Source: Cryptomeria japonica (Eukaryota > Streptophyta > Pinopsida > Cupressales > Cupressaceae). Taken from it: a DNA stretch of 64,000 bases. The notes under the pieces were generated by a model. That model was not told the origin of the DNA and searched no databases. It worked only from the letters and a program-made list of their open reading frames with translations. The stretch is taken from assembly GCF_030272615.1 (NCBI RefSeq), contig NC_081415.1, positions 189,564,270 to 189,628,269 on the forward strand, read 5' to 3'. The translations under genes and the position numbers were made by a program. The first letter of the stretch is position 1. Every line of letters begins with the position of its first letter. This document shows positions 1 through 10,080 of the stretch, one piece after another.

Positions 1-1
1 A

Positions 2-1378
2 CCTTCCATCACATTTGATTCCAGTGAAACTATCAGGGCACCTGATGATCCTTTATATATAGTTGCAAAAGTCAAGAATACACCTTGCCGTGGAGTGCTT
101 ATTGATCCTTCTTGCATGGTTAATGTTATTACTAAAGAATTTCTTTTTACTTTGCAATTGAATCAAGTGATCTATGACAATAAAAATGTGGTTGTGAAAT
201 TATTTGATGCATTTTCTTCTCCTGCAATTGGTTCTATTACATTACCTATTGAGGTCCATAACAAATCCCTTGATGTGAGCTTTGCTATTATTCCATCATC
301 CGAACAATTTTGTGTGAAGCTAGGCTATCCTTGGCCATCTTCCATGAAAGCTATTGCTTCTCCTATTCACAAGTGTTTGAAATTTCCCCATAATGGTGAA
401 GTTGTTACTATCAATCATAGTCTCTTTAAACCAACTGAAAGAACTTCTAGTGTTCCTATTGATTATTTTTGGCCTAAACAATTCCAATCTCTTCCACCAC
501 GAAGTGATCATCTTTTCAAATCTTATCAAGAGTGGAAAAAAGATATGATCCTATCTCTAAGTGAACCTCGAACACCCAAACTTGATGTTCCTATCGTTCT
601 TGAGAAGGAAGTTCTTCATTTGAAAGATAAAACTAATGTCCTTCCTCAAGAAGATTCCCAACCCATTCCTATGGATGTGACTATGTCTATGTCTAATAAA
701 CTTTCTAAAAGTAGACCTGTACCTCCTCGTCATGATGGACTTGGTCTCCTTCCTAAACCAAATTTTCCTCCTTTATATGGAGCAGTTCCTCCTCCTTCCT
801 CTTATAGAGAGAAGAGACCTTCCTCTTCTCCTATTATCCAACCTAAGAGACCACAACCTAAACACCCAAGTGATAAGGATGAGAACATTCCTCCTCCTCA
901 ATCTTCTCAACTTCCTACTAAGACTAGATGAAATCGTTCTGCACGTGAACACTGACAAAAGTGTCGTCTTAGAGCTCGTGCAGCTACATCTCAAACTCTG
1001 CAATCCCCAAAAACACCTTCAGCTAGTATTATTCCATTTTCTCCTCAGCCGAAAATTGAGCCAAAATCTCCTAAGCATAAGATGCATGATGGTTTTGATC
1101 TTGTGCGAGTTAAAGATCCTATTTTTATAAATCTTGATGATGATATAGATGAAAATGTTATTCATGATGAAAATGTTACTTCTCTTGCTTCTGATAGTGA
1201 ATATGAATATGTTGATATTGATAACCATTTATCTAACGAATTTTATAAAGCACTTATCTTAGCTCCTAGACAAGAACAACATGGCTTGGAACATGAACGT
1301 AGCCCTTGTTTGGATCTTGTGATAGCTCCATCTACTATGTTGGATGTTCCTCCTCTAGCGTGTTTCCTACCTTCCTGA
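2..1378 (+). pseudogene. Tat-like Ty3/gypsy polyprotein fragment: protease and linker
   Basis: One reading frame runs from base 2 to a stop at 1378, broken by two in-frame TGA codons near 929 and 953. The N-terminal part resembles a retropepsin-like aspartic protease: the motif LIDPSC sits where the better copy at 42050-42330 has LIDGGA, and LGYPW replaces LGRPW. Loss of the Asp-x-Gly signature suggests an inactive protease. A long Pro/Ser/Lys-rich linker follows (about residues 150-310), then an acidic stretch, and the frame ends without reverse transcriptase, RNase H or integrase. It is followed directly by 3' noncoding sequence, a polypurine tract and an LTR, so it is the 3' coding end of an element entering from outside the window. 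The Tat-like assignment is inferred from the 36181-47562 copy. Confidence 0.75.
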
Positions 1379-2175
1379 AATATTGATCAGCAAGATCGGG
1401 GGGTGGATGACGTGCTAGGCTAGTTCATTAGCACAACAAAATCTCTCCTCCTCTCTTGATATCTTTTGTTACTTCTTCTATGTGTTATTCTCATTCTTCC
1501 ATTTTTTGTCCTTAGTGTTGTCTACTTGAGGATGATGCAAAGCACTGAGATCTCTTTTGGTCTCTCTCATGTTGACTCAAAAGACACATGTGTTCCCTTC
1601 TTCTAGGTGACCTTCCTTGATTGGGGAATGAAGAACAATTATGCATACATACATATGATATACATGAAATATCATACAACATACTGACCCCAAGGAAAGT
1701 GAAGTCACCTCGTGATTTGTGTTTTGTGTCTATTATCCTTGGGTTTATCTCACACTTGGGGGCTAAATCTTTGTGATAACATGCTCCTTTCCCTTCTCAT
1801 TTCTTATGTGTATCACTACCTTAAAGCAATCACCCCCGATGAGGCATGTGCGATCGCTTTAACGTAGGGGGCATACACTCCATTCATATCTCTTCAAGAT
1901 TCTTAAAAATTTCTTGGCAAACTTAGCTTAGCTTTGAAAATTTTTGATATTTTTCTTGCATGACTCATAGTGAGGGAATCGTACTACTATCAGTCATGGT
2001 TCTCCCTCATGATCTTCCCTTTTACTTTTTCAATCGAAGTCATAAGATCCTTAGTCCACTGGGGGCTTGGTGTATCTTGCCTCCTTGATGTGGTGAAAGT
2101 CTTTCAATGTTGTTTCCTTGTACTTTACCGGAAGTATGGGCGTATGCTTATACTCCCGCTAAAGTGGGGGCTAAA
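1379..2175 (+). other. 3' noncoding region of Tat-like family 1, ending in polypurine tract
   Basis: No coding potential is visible. The stretch is collinear with 19233-20062: both contain a GATGATGCAAAGCACTGAGAT-like block (GATAATGAAAAGTGTTGAGAT in the second copy), a MATTGACT-type 'ATGTTGACT' block, 'CATACTGACCCCA', and a terminal GCTAAAGTGGGGGCTAAA. The last 15 bases (2161-2175) are purine-rich and lie immediately before an LTR, which is the position of the plus-strand primer. Confidence 0.7.
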
Positions 2176-3050
2176 TGTAGCATCGTAAAATTGTGACACT
2201 TGCAATTTCAACTGCATTTGGGTCTTCACGATGGCGGCGCAATGTTGAACCTGAATGGAGACCCCGAAACTTGTTTACAACATCAAAAATTGCATCTTTC
2301 TGCACCTTGGCCTGATCCTCCTTGCACCTTGCTGTCTCGGGAGGTGGGACCATGGTGCCCAGTGCCCTGGTCCTTCAGGACCATGGTGCCTAGTGCCCTG
2401 GTCCCTTAGGACCATGGCGCCCAGCGCCCTGGTCCCTGGCCCTATTTTGGGCCCGGTCTCTTATTGGGCATCGGGTCTTCATGTTTGCAATTTGGAAAAT
2501 AATGGTCCTAGGTCAGCCTAAGGTCAAAAAAATTAGTCTCCTAACCCTAATTGACAAGTATATAAACTACATTTCCCCTCTCGAAAAAGAGAAAAAAAAC
2601 ATATGTGTGCAAAAGGCGGAAGTGATAAGCAAACATTCAAACATTCAAGCATTCCTTCAAGTAATTGAGCATTCTAGGTCTCCATTCAAGGCTAGGTGTT
2701 GCATTCAAGACAAGGATTCAACCATTGAAGATGAGATCACCTACAACATACAACCTACAACATACAACATCATTACACCTTCGCATGTAAGAATACAAAC
2801 ATTCTTACAACAAGGTATCAGTACTTGATTAAATTACAAACATTTACATTTATAGCATTCTCATTTCTTGGTTAATTCCAAAACCAGGGTTTGACCTGAA
2901 GGAAAACCCCTAATCCCTAACCCCCCAATCATCCTCTCTTTTTCTATGTGTAGGTTGCAGGTACGTGGTTGTAATTGAAGATCTGGAATCCTTGTGCAAA
3001 GACAAACAGATCCCCCTTCATTTCGCGGATTTTTCGGAGGACCGTGTGCA
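2176..3050 (+). repeat. LTR of Tat-like family 1
   Basis: Begins TGTAGCATCG right after a polypurine tract and ends GTGTGCA before a primer-site-like GGGCGCC. A TATA-like GTATATAAAC lies near 2559. It contains a three-unit GC-rich minisatellite and resembles the LTR at 20063. Because 3' internal sequence precedes it and 5' leader-like sequence follows, it may be a recombination product of two elements. The 3' boundary is inferred. Confidence 0.65.
2347..2435. repeat. 31-bp tandem repeat of GC-rich inverted repeats in LTR
   Basis: Three units of 27 bp, at 2347-2373, 2378-2404 and 2409-2435, are separated by 4-bp spacers. Every unit starts GGACCA and ends TGGTCC, so each can fold, and the spacers create a second set of palindromes (GGTCC-NNNN-GGACC). 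The related LTR at 20063 keeps a perfect 16-bp palindrome of the same motif at 20255-20270. Confidence 0.85.
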
Positions 3051-3426
3051 CTTTGGGCGCCATCGTCCTGTCAACTTTCACTCAAACTTGCAGGACAACA
3101 TCATCTCAATATTTTACTGCTAATTTTAGGTCCGTAGCTTCATACTGTGTCTCTATCTCTATCTACAAGTGAATCTTTCCTACTTTTACATACACTCCTA
3201 GTTCAATCCTTCTATCTACATTCTTTACAAAAGAGGGTATCCTTGCTGTCTCAACCCTTGAAACTCATTTAGAATTCAATCTTGCATTGTGTGGGATTGG
3301 ATCTTGTGAGTTTCAACCCCTCTTTTGAATGTAAAGTCTCTCCTAAGTGAAAACCATCAATCCTAGTGACCTCCTTTCTCTCTCCTTGGAGTGGGGGAAC
3401 ACCTAGGGTTTGATTTTCCGCTTTAC
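3051..3426 (+). other. 5' leader-like sequence with primer-site-like start
   Basis: Follows the LTR end. It starts with CTTTGGGCGCCATCG, reminiscent of the TGGCGCC primer sites of Tat/Athila-type gypsy elements. The rest is pyrimidine-rich without ORFs. It stops abruptly at about 3426, where an unrelated element fragment begins. Confidence 0.45.
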
Positions 3427-3865
3427 AAAAGGATCAAGGCAAAAGCCAGAGAGCTTAAGCATAAACTCAGTCCTAAATTAGACAACCTTATCTCTCTAAG
3501 GAAAGAGATCTCTGAGGCATTAATTCAAGGATAAAAGTCACTAGAGGAGCATATGCATCATCTCACCGATACAATCCAGGGAACTGAGGCAATCATGAAA
3601 GACAGTAACAGATTTATACAAAATTTAAGCTTGGTTTTAGCAGACATATTTCAGATTGTAACCAACTGGTTACAAACTTCAAGTTGAAATTTTGGCACTC
3701 ATTTGACAATTTTTTGACAACCTTTGTCATTGATGTTAAAGGGGGAGTAGTGGGATAGAGAAAAATGGTTATTAGAGGAGATCATTTGCTCAGGGGGAGC
3801 ACACCTTTTTGGTAAATTTTTGGATTTTTCTCATGAGTGTTGCCATCAATGCCAAAGGGGGAGAT
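3427..3865 (+). pseudogene. C-terminal end of ORF2 and 3' untranslated region, gag+ORF2 element H
   Basis: The first ~230 bases encode a decayed coiled-coil tail that aligns with the end of the minus-strand ORF at 53416-54111: both have a 'LSPKL...LISLRKEI.EAL' segment followed by 'H.LT.TIQ'. The frame here has an in-frame stop. The region then carries two boxes of the form TGATGnnAAAGGGGGAG (about 3732-3748 and 3848-3864), the second abutting the LTR as a polypurine tract. Function of ORF2 is unknown. This is the 3' tail of an element whose 5' part is missing. Confidence 0.7.
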
Positions 3866-3918
3866 TGTTGGAATTGCACACTCTAATGAGAATTGAAGGT
3901 GTTGTCATTGATGGCAAC
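3839..3918. repeat. 13-bp inverted repeat flanking polypurine tract/LTR junction
   Basis: GTTGCCATCAATG at 3839-3851 and its exact reverse complement CATTGATGGCAAC at 3906-3918 bracket the polypurine tract and the first ~50 bases of the LTR. The same perfect pair exists in element C (63808-63820 and 63887-63899), and an imperfect pair in element A around 53040-53130. Confidence 0.85.
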
Positions 3919-4624
3919 CTTGCAACCTTGTGGATACCTTCGGGCAATCTTGTGGCATTCATTTGGTAAATCACCGTCAGTACAACCACCGACAAACACA
4001 TCCACTGGTAGGCACCGACACTGGAAGACACTTCACCAACAGTGACAACAATGTATACCGGCACCCCAGCCGACAGGAACAAACTTTTATTTATTGTATT
4101 TAATTGTATATATCTAGAAGTGGTAGAAGTGATGAGCAAATATTAAGGTAGATTTTGTATAAGGTTATGGTTATAGTATGAGCTTAAACTGGTATTGAAC
4201 TTGGCATAGAAGATGCTGGATTATAGCAGTACATTATATTGGATTCTCATAATCCATTTTGTAAGTTAGTGAGACTTCCATTTTGTAAATTGAGTAGTGA
4301 GCTCTAGGCAGTTGGCCTTCCTGCATGTGCAGGCACCACATTGTAAGTAATGTACATTCATTGGACAGTGAGTGAATATTGTGCGTCACAAATCCCACCA
4401 AGGTTTTTCCCACACTAGGTTTCCTTGTTAAAAAGCTTGTGTTATGGTGTGTTTTCTATGCTGTCTTTATTGTTCCTATTTACTACATTAATTCTTATTT
4501 ATCGGTACACTGTTTTGGAATGCAAAATACTTAATAAGGTCAAATATTCTGGTAACTGATTAGATACTGATTCACCCCCCCCCCCCCCCTCTCAGTATCT
4601 TTGGGACTATCATTAACCCTAACA
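3866..4624 (+). repeat. LTR of gag+ORF2 element H
   Basis: TGTTGGAATT...CCCTAACA, 759 bp, directly after a polypurine tract. A long C run (about 4575-4589) lies just before the CTCTCAGTATCT box near its 3' end, as in the LTRs at 58195, 61866 and 63078 (minus strand). The element is truncated on its 5' side. Its 3' end abuts the truncated integrase of the minus-strand chromovirus. Confidence 0.8.
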
Positions 4625-5520
4625 TAGATGACTACCTCTGGCTGTCCATCTAATTAAGGATGATAGGAAGATGAAAAAGATAACTTGGTGCTCAAAAACT
4701 TCACATCTCTTTCACTAACAATGTTGATTGGAAGACCATGAATTCTGACTATCTCCTTGAAGAAGAGGCCTGCAATATAGGTGGTATCATTGGTTCTCTT
4801 GCAAGGTATGAAAGGTTCCATTTTTATGAACCTATCTACCACCATATACACACTATCAAATCCTCTTGGGGTCCTAGGAAATCCTAACACAAAATCCATG
4901 CTCAAACATTCCCAAGGCCTTTGAGGTATGACCAAGGGTTGATATAGACCTGCATTACTTGAGGTTCCTTTTTCTCTTTGGCAGATGGTACATTGCTCTA
5001 CAAACCTACTCACTTATGATTGCAACTTGGGCCAATAATAAAACCTACCAACCTACTCTAAAGTCTTATCAATGCAAAAATGACCTCCTAGACCTCCTTG
5101 ATGCTTCTCTTGGATAATATTTTGCCTCATAGAACATTGAGGTATGCAAAGAAGATGAACTTTGAACAACAAACCCTCTTGTATCATGTATTTTGAATAA
5201 GAGACATGTGAGGTGTTAGAAAAATTATTAAAAACATTATATATCTCTGCAAAGTCCTTATCATCCTTGTAGGGGTCTTTTAACTCACTCAAACCCACAC
5301 TTTGCAATTGTATCTCCTGCATAGTCATGATTCTCCTACTTAGTGCATCAGCTACTTTGTTAGCTCTCCCTTTCTTGTGTTTGATAGTGAATGTATAGGA
5401 TTGTAAGTACTCAACCCACTTTAGGTGTCTTTGGTTCAACTTCTCTTGCCCATTGAGGAAACTAAGGGCATGGTTGTCAATGAAGACTACAAATCCTTTG
5501 GGTAGCAGGTAGTGATGCTA
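4625..5520 (-). pseudogene. Chromovirus RNase H end and integrase fragment (copy 2)
   Basis: Reading down the minus strand: the end of RNase H ('KWVEYLQSYTF', 'KKGRANKVADALSRR'), then the integrase zinc-binding region ('HQGGLGGHF', 'CTICQREKG'), then the catalytic core start ('PWECLSMDFVLGFPRT', containing the first catalytic Asp). The second Asp region ('SERDVKF') is followed by a short internal deletion that removes the segment kept in copy 1 near 31915-31950, and coding stops at the LTR end at 4624. At least one stop lies near 5500 and frames shift. It cannot make a full integrase. Confidence 0.85.
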
Positions 5521-6672
5521 TTTTTTCAATGCTTGAGTCATTGCATACAAATCCAAGTCATATGGGGAGTACCTTTGCTTAGATTCATTTAACTTCTGAG
5601 AAGAAAGCTATAGGATGTCCCTCTTGGCTTAAAACTGCCCCTATTGCCCTTTGGCTTGCATCACATTCTACTGTAAACAACTGATTGAAAACAGGCAATC
5701 TAAGGGTTGGTATCTCTTCTATCTTGGTTTTCAACATTTCAAACCCTTTATTGGCTTCCTCTGTCCACTTAAAGTGACACTTAATCCATCCTTTAATGGT
5801 ATTGAGAATAGGAGCACAAACATGGCTAAAATTTCTCACAAACTTCCTATAAATAGATGTCATTCCATGAAAGCTTCTAACTTCACTTATGCCCCTAGCG
5901 ATAGGACAATTAAGTATTACTTCTAACTTACTTGGATCCATCTTTAAACATCCATGAGAAATAGAAAAACCAAGGTATACAAGCTCTGTTTTCAAAAACT
6001 CACATTTTCCAAGGTTAATCTTGAGTTAAGCCTCCTTCAACTTCTTCAAATCTATCTCCAGATGCTTGAGGTGTTCCTCCTTGAACCTGTTGTAGATCAA
6101 AATGTCATCAAGATACACAATAACAAATCTACCAATAAACTCAACTAAGACTTCATTCATGAGCCTTTGGAAGGTACTAGGTGCATTGGTGAGGCCAAAT
6201 GGCATCACCAACCACTCATATAGGCCTACATTGGTTATAAAAGTTGTCTTCCATTCATCTCCAGGTCTGATTCTAATCTGATGATAACCAGACTTCAAGT
6301 CCACCTTTGTGAAGTATCTTGCACCTCCTAGATTGTCTAATAGGTCCTCAATCCTTGGCATGGGAAACCAATACCTTATAGTAATCTTGTTTATTGCTCT
6401 GGAGTTCGTGCACATTCTCCATTTGCCTCCCTTTTTAGGAACTAACACAGTAGGAACAACACATGGACTCAAAATCTTCTTGATAAAACCTTTTTCTAAG
6501 AGTTCTTGCACTTGTTTGGTGATCTCTTTATTTTGACTAGGTGTCATTTTGTAGGAAGCTTTGTTTGGCAGATTGGCCCTTGGTATTAAGTCTATTTGAT
6601 GATTCACATCTCTCATTGGAGGCAAAGAATCAGGTATGTCACCCCCTATCACTTTTACATATTGAATATTCT
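5521..6672 (-). pseudogene. Chromovirus reverse transcriptase and RNase H start (copy 2)
   Basis: The RT segment (6652 down to 6026) shows the palm motifs of Ty3/gypsy RT: 'TKVDLKSGYHQIRI', 'MPFGLTNAPSTFQRLMN' and the catalytic 'YLDD' in VIVYLDDIL. The thumb and RNase H start follow in another frame (5995-5585: 'SFHGMTSIYRKF', 'VECDASQRAIGAVLSQEG'). Upstream the frame joins Gag sequence at about 6672-6686 with no protease or zinc knuckle between them, indicating an internal deletion. Family assignment comes from homology with 29977-31260, whose element carries a chromodomain-like terminus. Confidence 0.88.
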
Positions 6673-6685
6673 CATCTTGAATATT

Positions 6686-7375
6686 TTATCTAAGGCCATT
6701 CATGTACTTGGCCAACTTCTCCACTTCATTCTCATGCTTCCTAGCCCTCAAACTAAGTTTGTGGAATTCTTCAGTGTATGCATTGACATCTAACTCCCTT
6801 TGTTTCAGATTTTGCACTCTCTTATGGATTTGAACTTCATAATCTCCTGGAAGGAATTGTGCCTTAAGTCTAATCTTCATACGCTTCCAAGAAGTTATCT
6901 TCTTTTTTCTTTCTTGTATCCTTTCTTCTTGCATCATATTCCACCAAACCAATGTGGATCCTCTTAATCTTGTTTTGGTCACATTGACTCTTTTCTCTTC
7001 TACTACCTCTTTGTAATCAAAGTGATTATTGAGAGCCTCTATCCAATATATAAACTCTTCTCCATTGAGGTTTCCTCCATAGGTGGGTAATCCATCCAAG
7101 TTGTCTTTAGAAATGGATTTGACTATATCCAAGAATAGTTTTTGGTCTTGAGGCATGTCTATTGCTGCTGGTTCCTCTCCATCTTCTACTTCATCAGTCT
7201 CATTACCCCATTCTGTCTTAACCTTCCCCTTCTCCTTCTTAACCTCTCTGGTTCCTTTGCTTCCTTCTGCATCCTTCAATCCTTCTATCATCTTTGCCAC
7301 CAACTGGCAGATGGCTTCTGGAGTCATTTCTTTTGGAGGCATTGAAATTGCTTCTGATTCTTCACAATCTGACAT
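6686..7375 (-). pseudogene. Chromovirus Gag fragment (copy 2)
   Basis: A 229-codon open stretch read from ATG at 7375. It has an acidic/charged N-terminal region, then the retrotransposon Gag capsid core: 'FIYWIEALNNHF', 'LRGSTLVWW', 'SWKRMKIRLKAQFLP', 'YTEEFHKLSLRA', 'KYMNGLR'. The C-terminal nucleocapsid zinc knuckle is absent because of the deletion that fuses the region to reverse transcriptase. It sits ~25 bp inside the primer site at 7398-7409, as expected for a gag start. Confidence 0.85.
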
Positions 7376-7397
7376 ACACCAAATCTTTCAAAGAATG

Positions 7398-7409
7398 GCT
7401 CTGATACCA
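7398..7409 (-). promoter_or_regulatory. Primer-binding site, tRNA-iMet type
   Basis: Reads TGGTATCAGAGC on the minus strand, complementary to the 3' end of plant initiator tRNA-Met. It lies 3 bases inside the LTR that ends at 7413. Confidence 0.9.
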
Positions 7410-7412
7410 CTC

Positions 7413-9009
7413 TGATGCAGAGAGTCTTGGAGCTTGGTTCAATATATCTTCTTGAGTAACTTGTCCTACTCAACCCAACAACTACTCAAGTCCTTCCAAT
7501 GGAAATTAGTAGGGGTTATGTTAATGAGACCTCCAAGATATAGCCACAAGTTTCTGGACAATCAACTCCACTCCTTGAGGTTGCCACCTCAATCACACAC
7601 ACACTCCTCTCCTGGGCTCCAACCACGCCTGCAAGGATCTTAACACACAACCACTTCCTATGGTTTCCCAATGCATCTACCAGGTGTATTTAATGTATTT
7701 TTAGGCTTAAGGATCACCAAACCCATCTCTTTATCTTCCTAACCCTTCTAGGTCCATATCGGCTTAGAATAGGCCTAATTGCATTAGCCCTCCCTAGGTG
7801 GTTTTAGGGTCTTAGTTTGAAAAAGTCCCAAACAAGAATAGAAATAAATCATGGATTCAAGTACCCTTTTGGAAGTTACAGATAATACTATAAAATTGTA
7901 TCTGGGTTATCTGTACAAGTGGGGTTTCCAATGCTGCACTATTTTGAAGGGTTTAGGCCTCACCGGTGACTTGGCAAGATGGGACTAAAAATCTTCACCA
8001 GTCAAATATCCTGCTCCAAAAAATTTGGGAATCTTCAAGGGCACTTAGAGGTATTTCTATTCATGTGTCACTTGGTCTCGCACCAATTCCCATTTGCTCA
8101 TAAAACACACCTTTCTTGTTGTCCTAACTCACCTACTCCCAACGATGAGCCTAGGGCTTCATTGTTTCTCCTCCTATTGGACCTACAACACCACACACCT
8201 TATTCTGAAGATATTTATAGACCCTAACCTAGAATTCTTAGTGCTTTCAACAGGTGCCATCAAAGAATGCCTAGGTTAGAGCCATTTTCTTGCTCTTAAA
8301 CCCTACTTGCAAGGGTTTTGCTCCTAGTTGCAAATAATGGAAGAGATCTCTACAACTTAGGAAAATAAAACCTGGAAATCAACCTTGAAGAAGAAAAATA
8401 CAATGAATACTCAGAATTGCAAGGAATTACACCATCTAGTTCGTACTGGACCATACAAGCAATGAAAACAAGAGTAAAACTGTCAAAACTGGTGGAAAAC
8501 AAGGTTGTTTCTCAAACCCAAAAATTTCTCTTGCATTTCCAATCCTCCAACCCATACAATGAAGTTAATTTTTTCTTTTATGCTCTTTCTTTAGTCGGTT
8601 CAACCAAATTTTAATGCCTATAACCAAAAATGTAACTTTTGCAAGAAATTGCAAAATGTTGCTCAACAACTTTTCACAACTTTTGGCTCCAAGATGCAAT
8701 TTTTGCATTCTAATGCATTTTAAGACTCCTAAAGGTCCTCAAACACCCTATAAGACCTAAACACAACTCAATTTACCCCTAATACATGAATACATTCATC
8801 TGGAGTACTTTACCTATGAACTACCTAAGCATCTCACTTCTCAGGTTGTCAACATCCTAAACACAATTGACTCAAATCAAAACTTGGACAACTCAACCAT
8901 GGCTCTACTAAGTCCTCAATGGTTAGTACATTATTACAACACAAAGATAACACACAAACTTAAAAGGAAACAAATATTTCATACTTGGAGTGTTAGGTGC
9001 CCCGCACCA
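7413..9009 (-). repeat. 5' LTR of chromovirus copy 2
   Basis: On the minus strand it begins TGGTGCGGGGCACC at 9009 (compare TGGTGCAGGAGCACC of the LTRs at 26575 and 32795) and ends CTCTGCATCA at 7413, the same end as in copy 1. About 1.6 kb against 1.5 kb in copy 1; the middle is strongly diverged. At 9010 the sequence resumes as coding sequence of a plus-strand Tat-like element, so this LTR marks the insertion edge. Confidence 0.7.
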
Positions 9010-10080
9010 GTAACCTCCCAAGGGCTATCCATAATAAAAACCCAATCTAATCCAAGTCATGATGCTAGTCCTTTCCATGTTTCAGAGATTCAAGACCCAA
9101 TCATATCATATACTCTTATCAAAAAGAGTCTCATTTGAAATCATTTCTCATCAGACAAATATGTTGAAATCTTCCAATAATCTCCCATGCATATCCAAAC
9201 TCCTTCCCCGTGTCAAGAGGATGATCCAAAATTAGAAGAAATGAGTCCTAGAATAAATAAAGATCAAGAACAAACCCTTCCATCCTACCTAATTTTTTAT
9301 CAATATCCCACCGATGAAGAATCTTATGATGATCCCCTCGCTCTTTTCTATTTCATTCATAATGATACCCTTTTTTCTCAAGAACAAAGTGCCATTTCAA
9401 GTCCCATCAACCATTCACCTCCTAAGCAATATCAGGATGTCCCTTCCATCCTTCCAAATAGTCCCTTTCCAAGTCAAGATCAAATTACTCCTTCACCTTC
9501 ATGTCCTAAGCAAGATCCCATTATTTCTCTAGATTCTGATCAAGATCCCTCTATCCCTTCATCTCCATGCCATAATCCTCCATGTTCCTCACAAGATTCC
9601 CTCTCAAATGAACTTACCATTTCTCCTAGTCCCCCTCATTATCCCAATCCCTCTACACAGGTTTTTCATGAACTCCTTATCAATGAAATCACCAATCTTG
9701 ATCATACTGCAGAGAACAATTTATCAATGATTATATGTGTGCCATTTTCACATGCCAATTTGGTCACAAATTTGAAATCAGAATCTATTTGCCTCATATA
9801 GCCACACTTGATAGACTGGGGACAAGAGGACCTACCACAGTTGGATTTCTTTGAAAATTATAAGGCTATAGTTGAAATCATGGGTTCTAGAGCTAGATTT
9901 CCCTCTAATAATCCACAAAATCCAAAAACTAAGGAAATCAACATTGGAGATGTTGAACATGTACACTTAGTTGAGTCCTTATGTCCTATTGGAAAAGAAA
10001 TCTTTATCTGACTCTTCAAACAAAGACCAATGAACTACCTACAGAAGACTCCCTAACCCTATGAACAACATGCACCTTAA
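9010..10080 (+). pseudogene. Tat-like polyprotein linker between protease and RT (element E)
   Basis: A frame is open, apart from three stops, from 9010 to about 10011. It begins immediately at the chromovirus LTR edge, so the 5' part was cut off by that insertion. The product is very rich in Pro, Ser, Gln and Asp and lacks recognisable enzyme motifs. Its last part ('NIGDVEHVHLVESLCPIGKEIFI') resembles the short segment that normally precedes gypsy reverse transcriptase. No RT, RNase H or integrase follows. The Tat assignment rests on the LTR at 12583, which shares its TGTAGACACC start and polypurine tract with the element at 36181-47562. Confidence 0.5.

Noticed and set aside
9010-9035. CTCCCAAGG just outside the LTR at 9009 looked like a polypurine tract on the minus strand, which would make 7413-9009 a 3' LTR.
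   Set aside because: The plus-strand frame starting at 9010 is coding for a Tat-like linker, and a primer site plus gag follow the LTR on its other side, so it is a 5' LTR inserted into that element.
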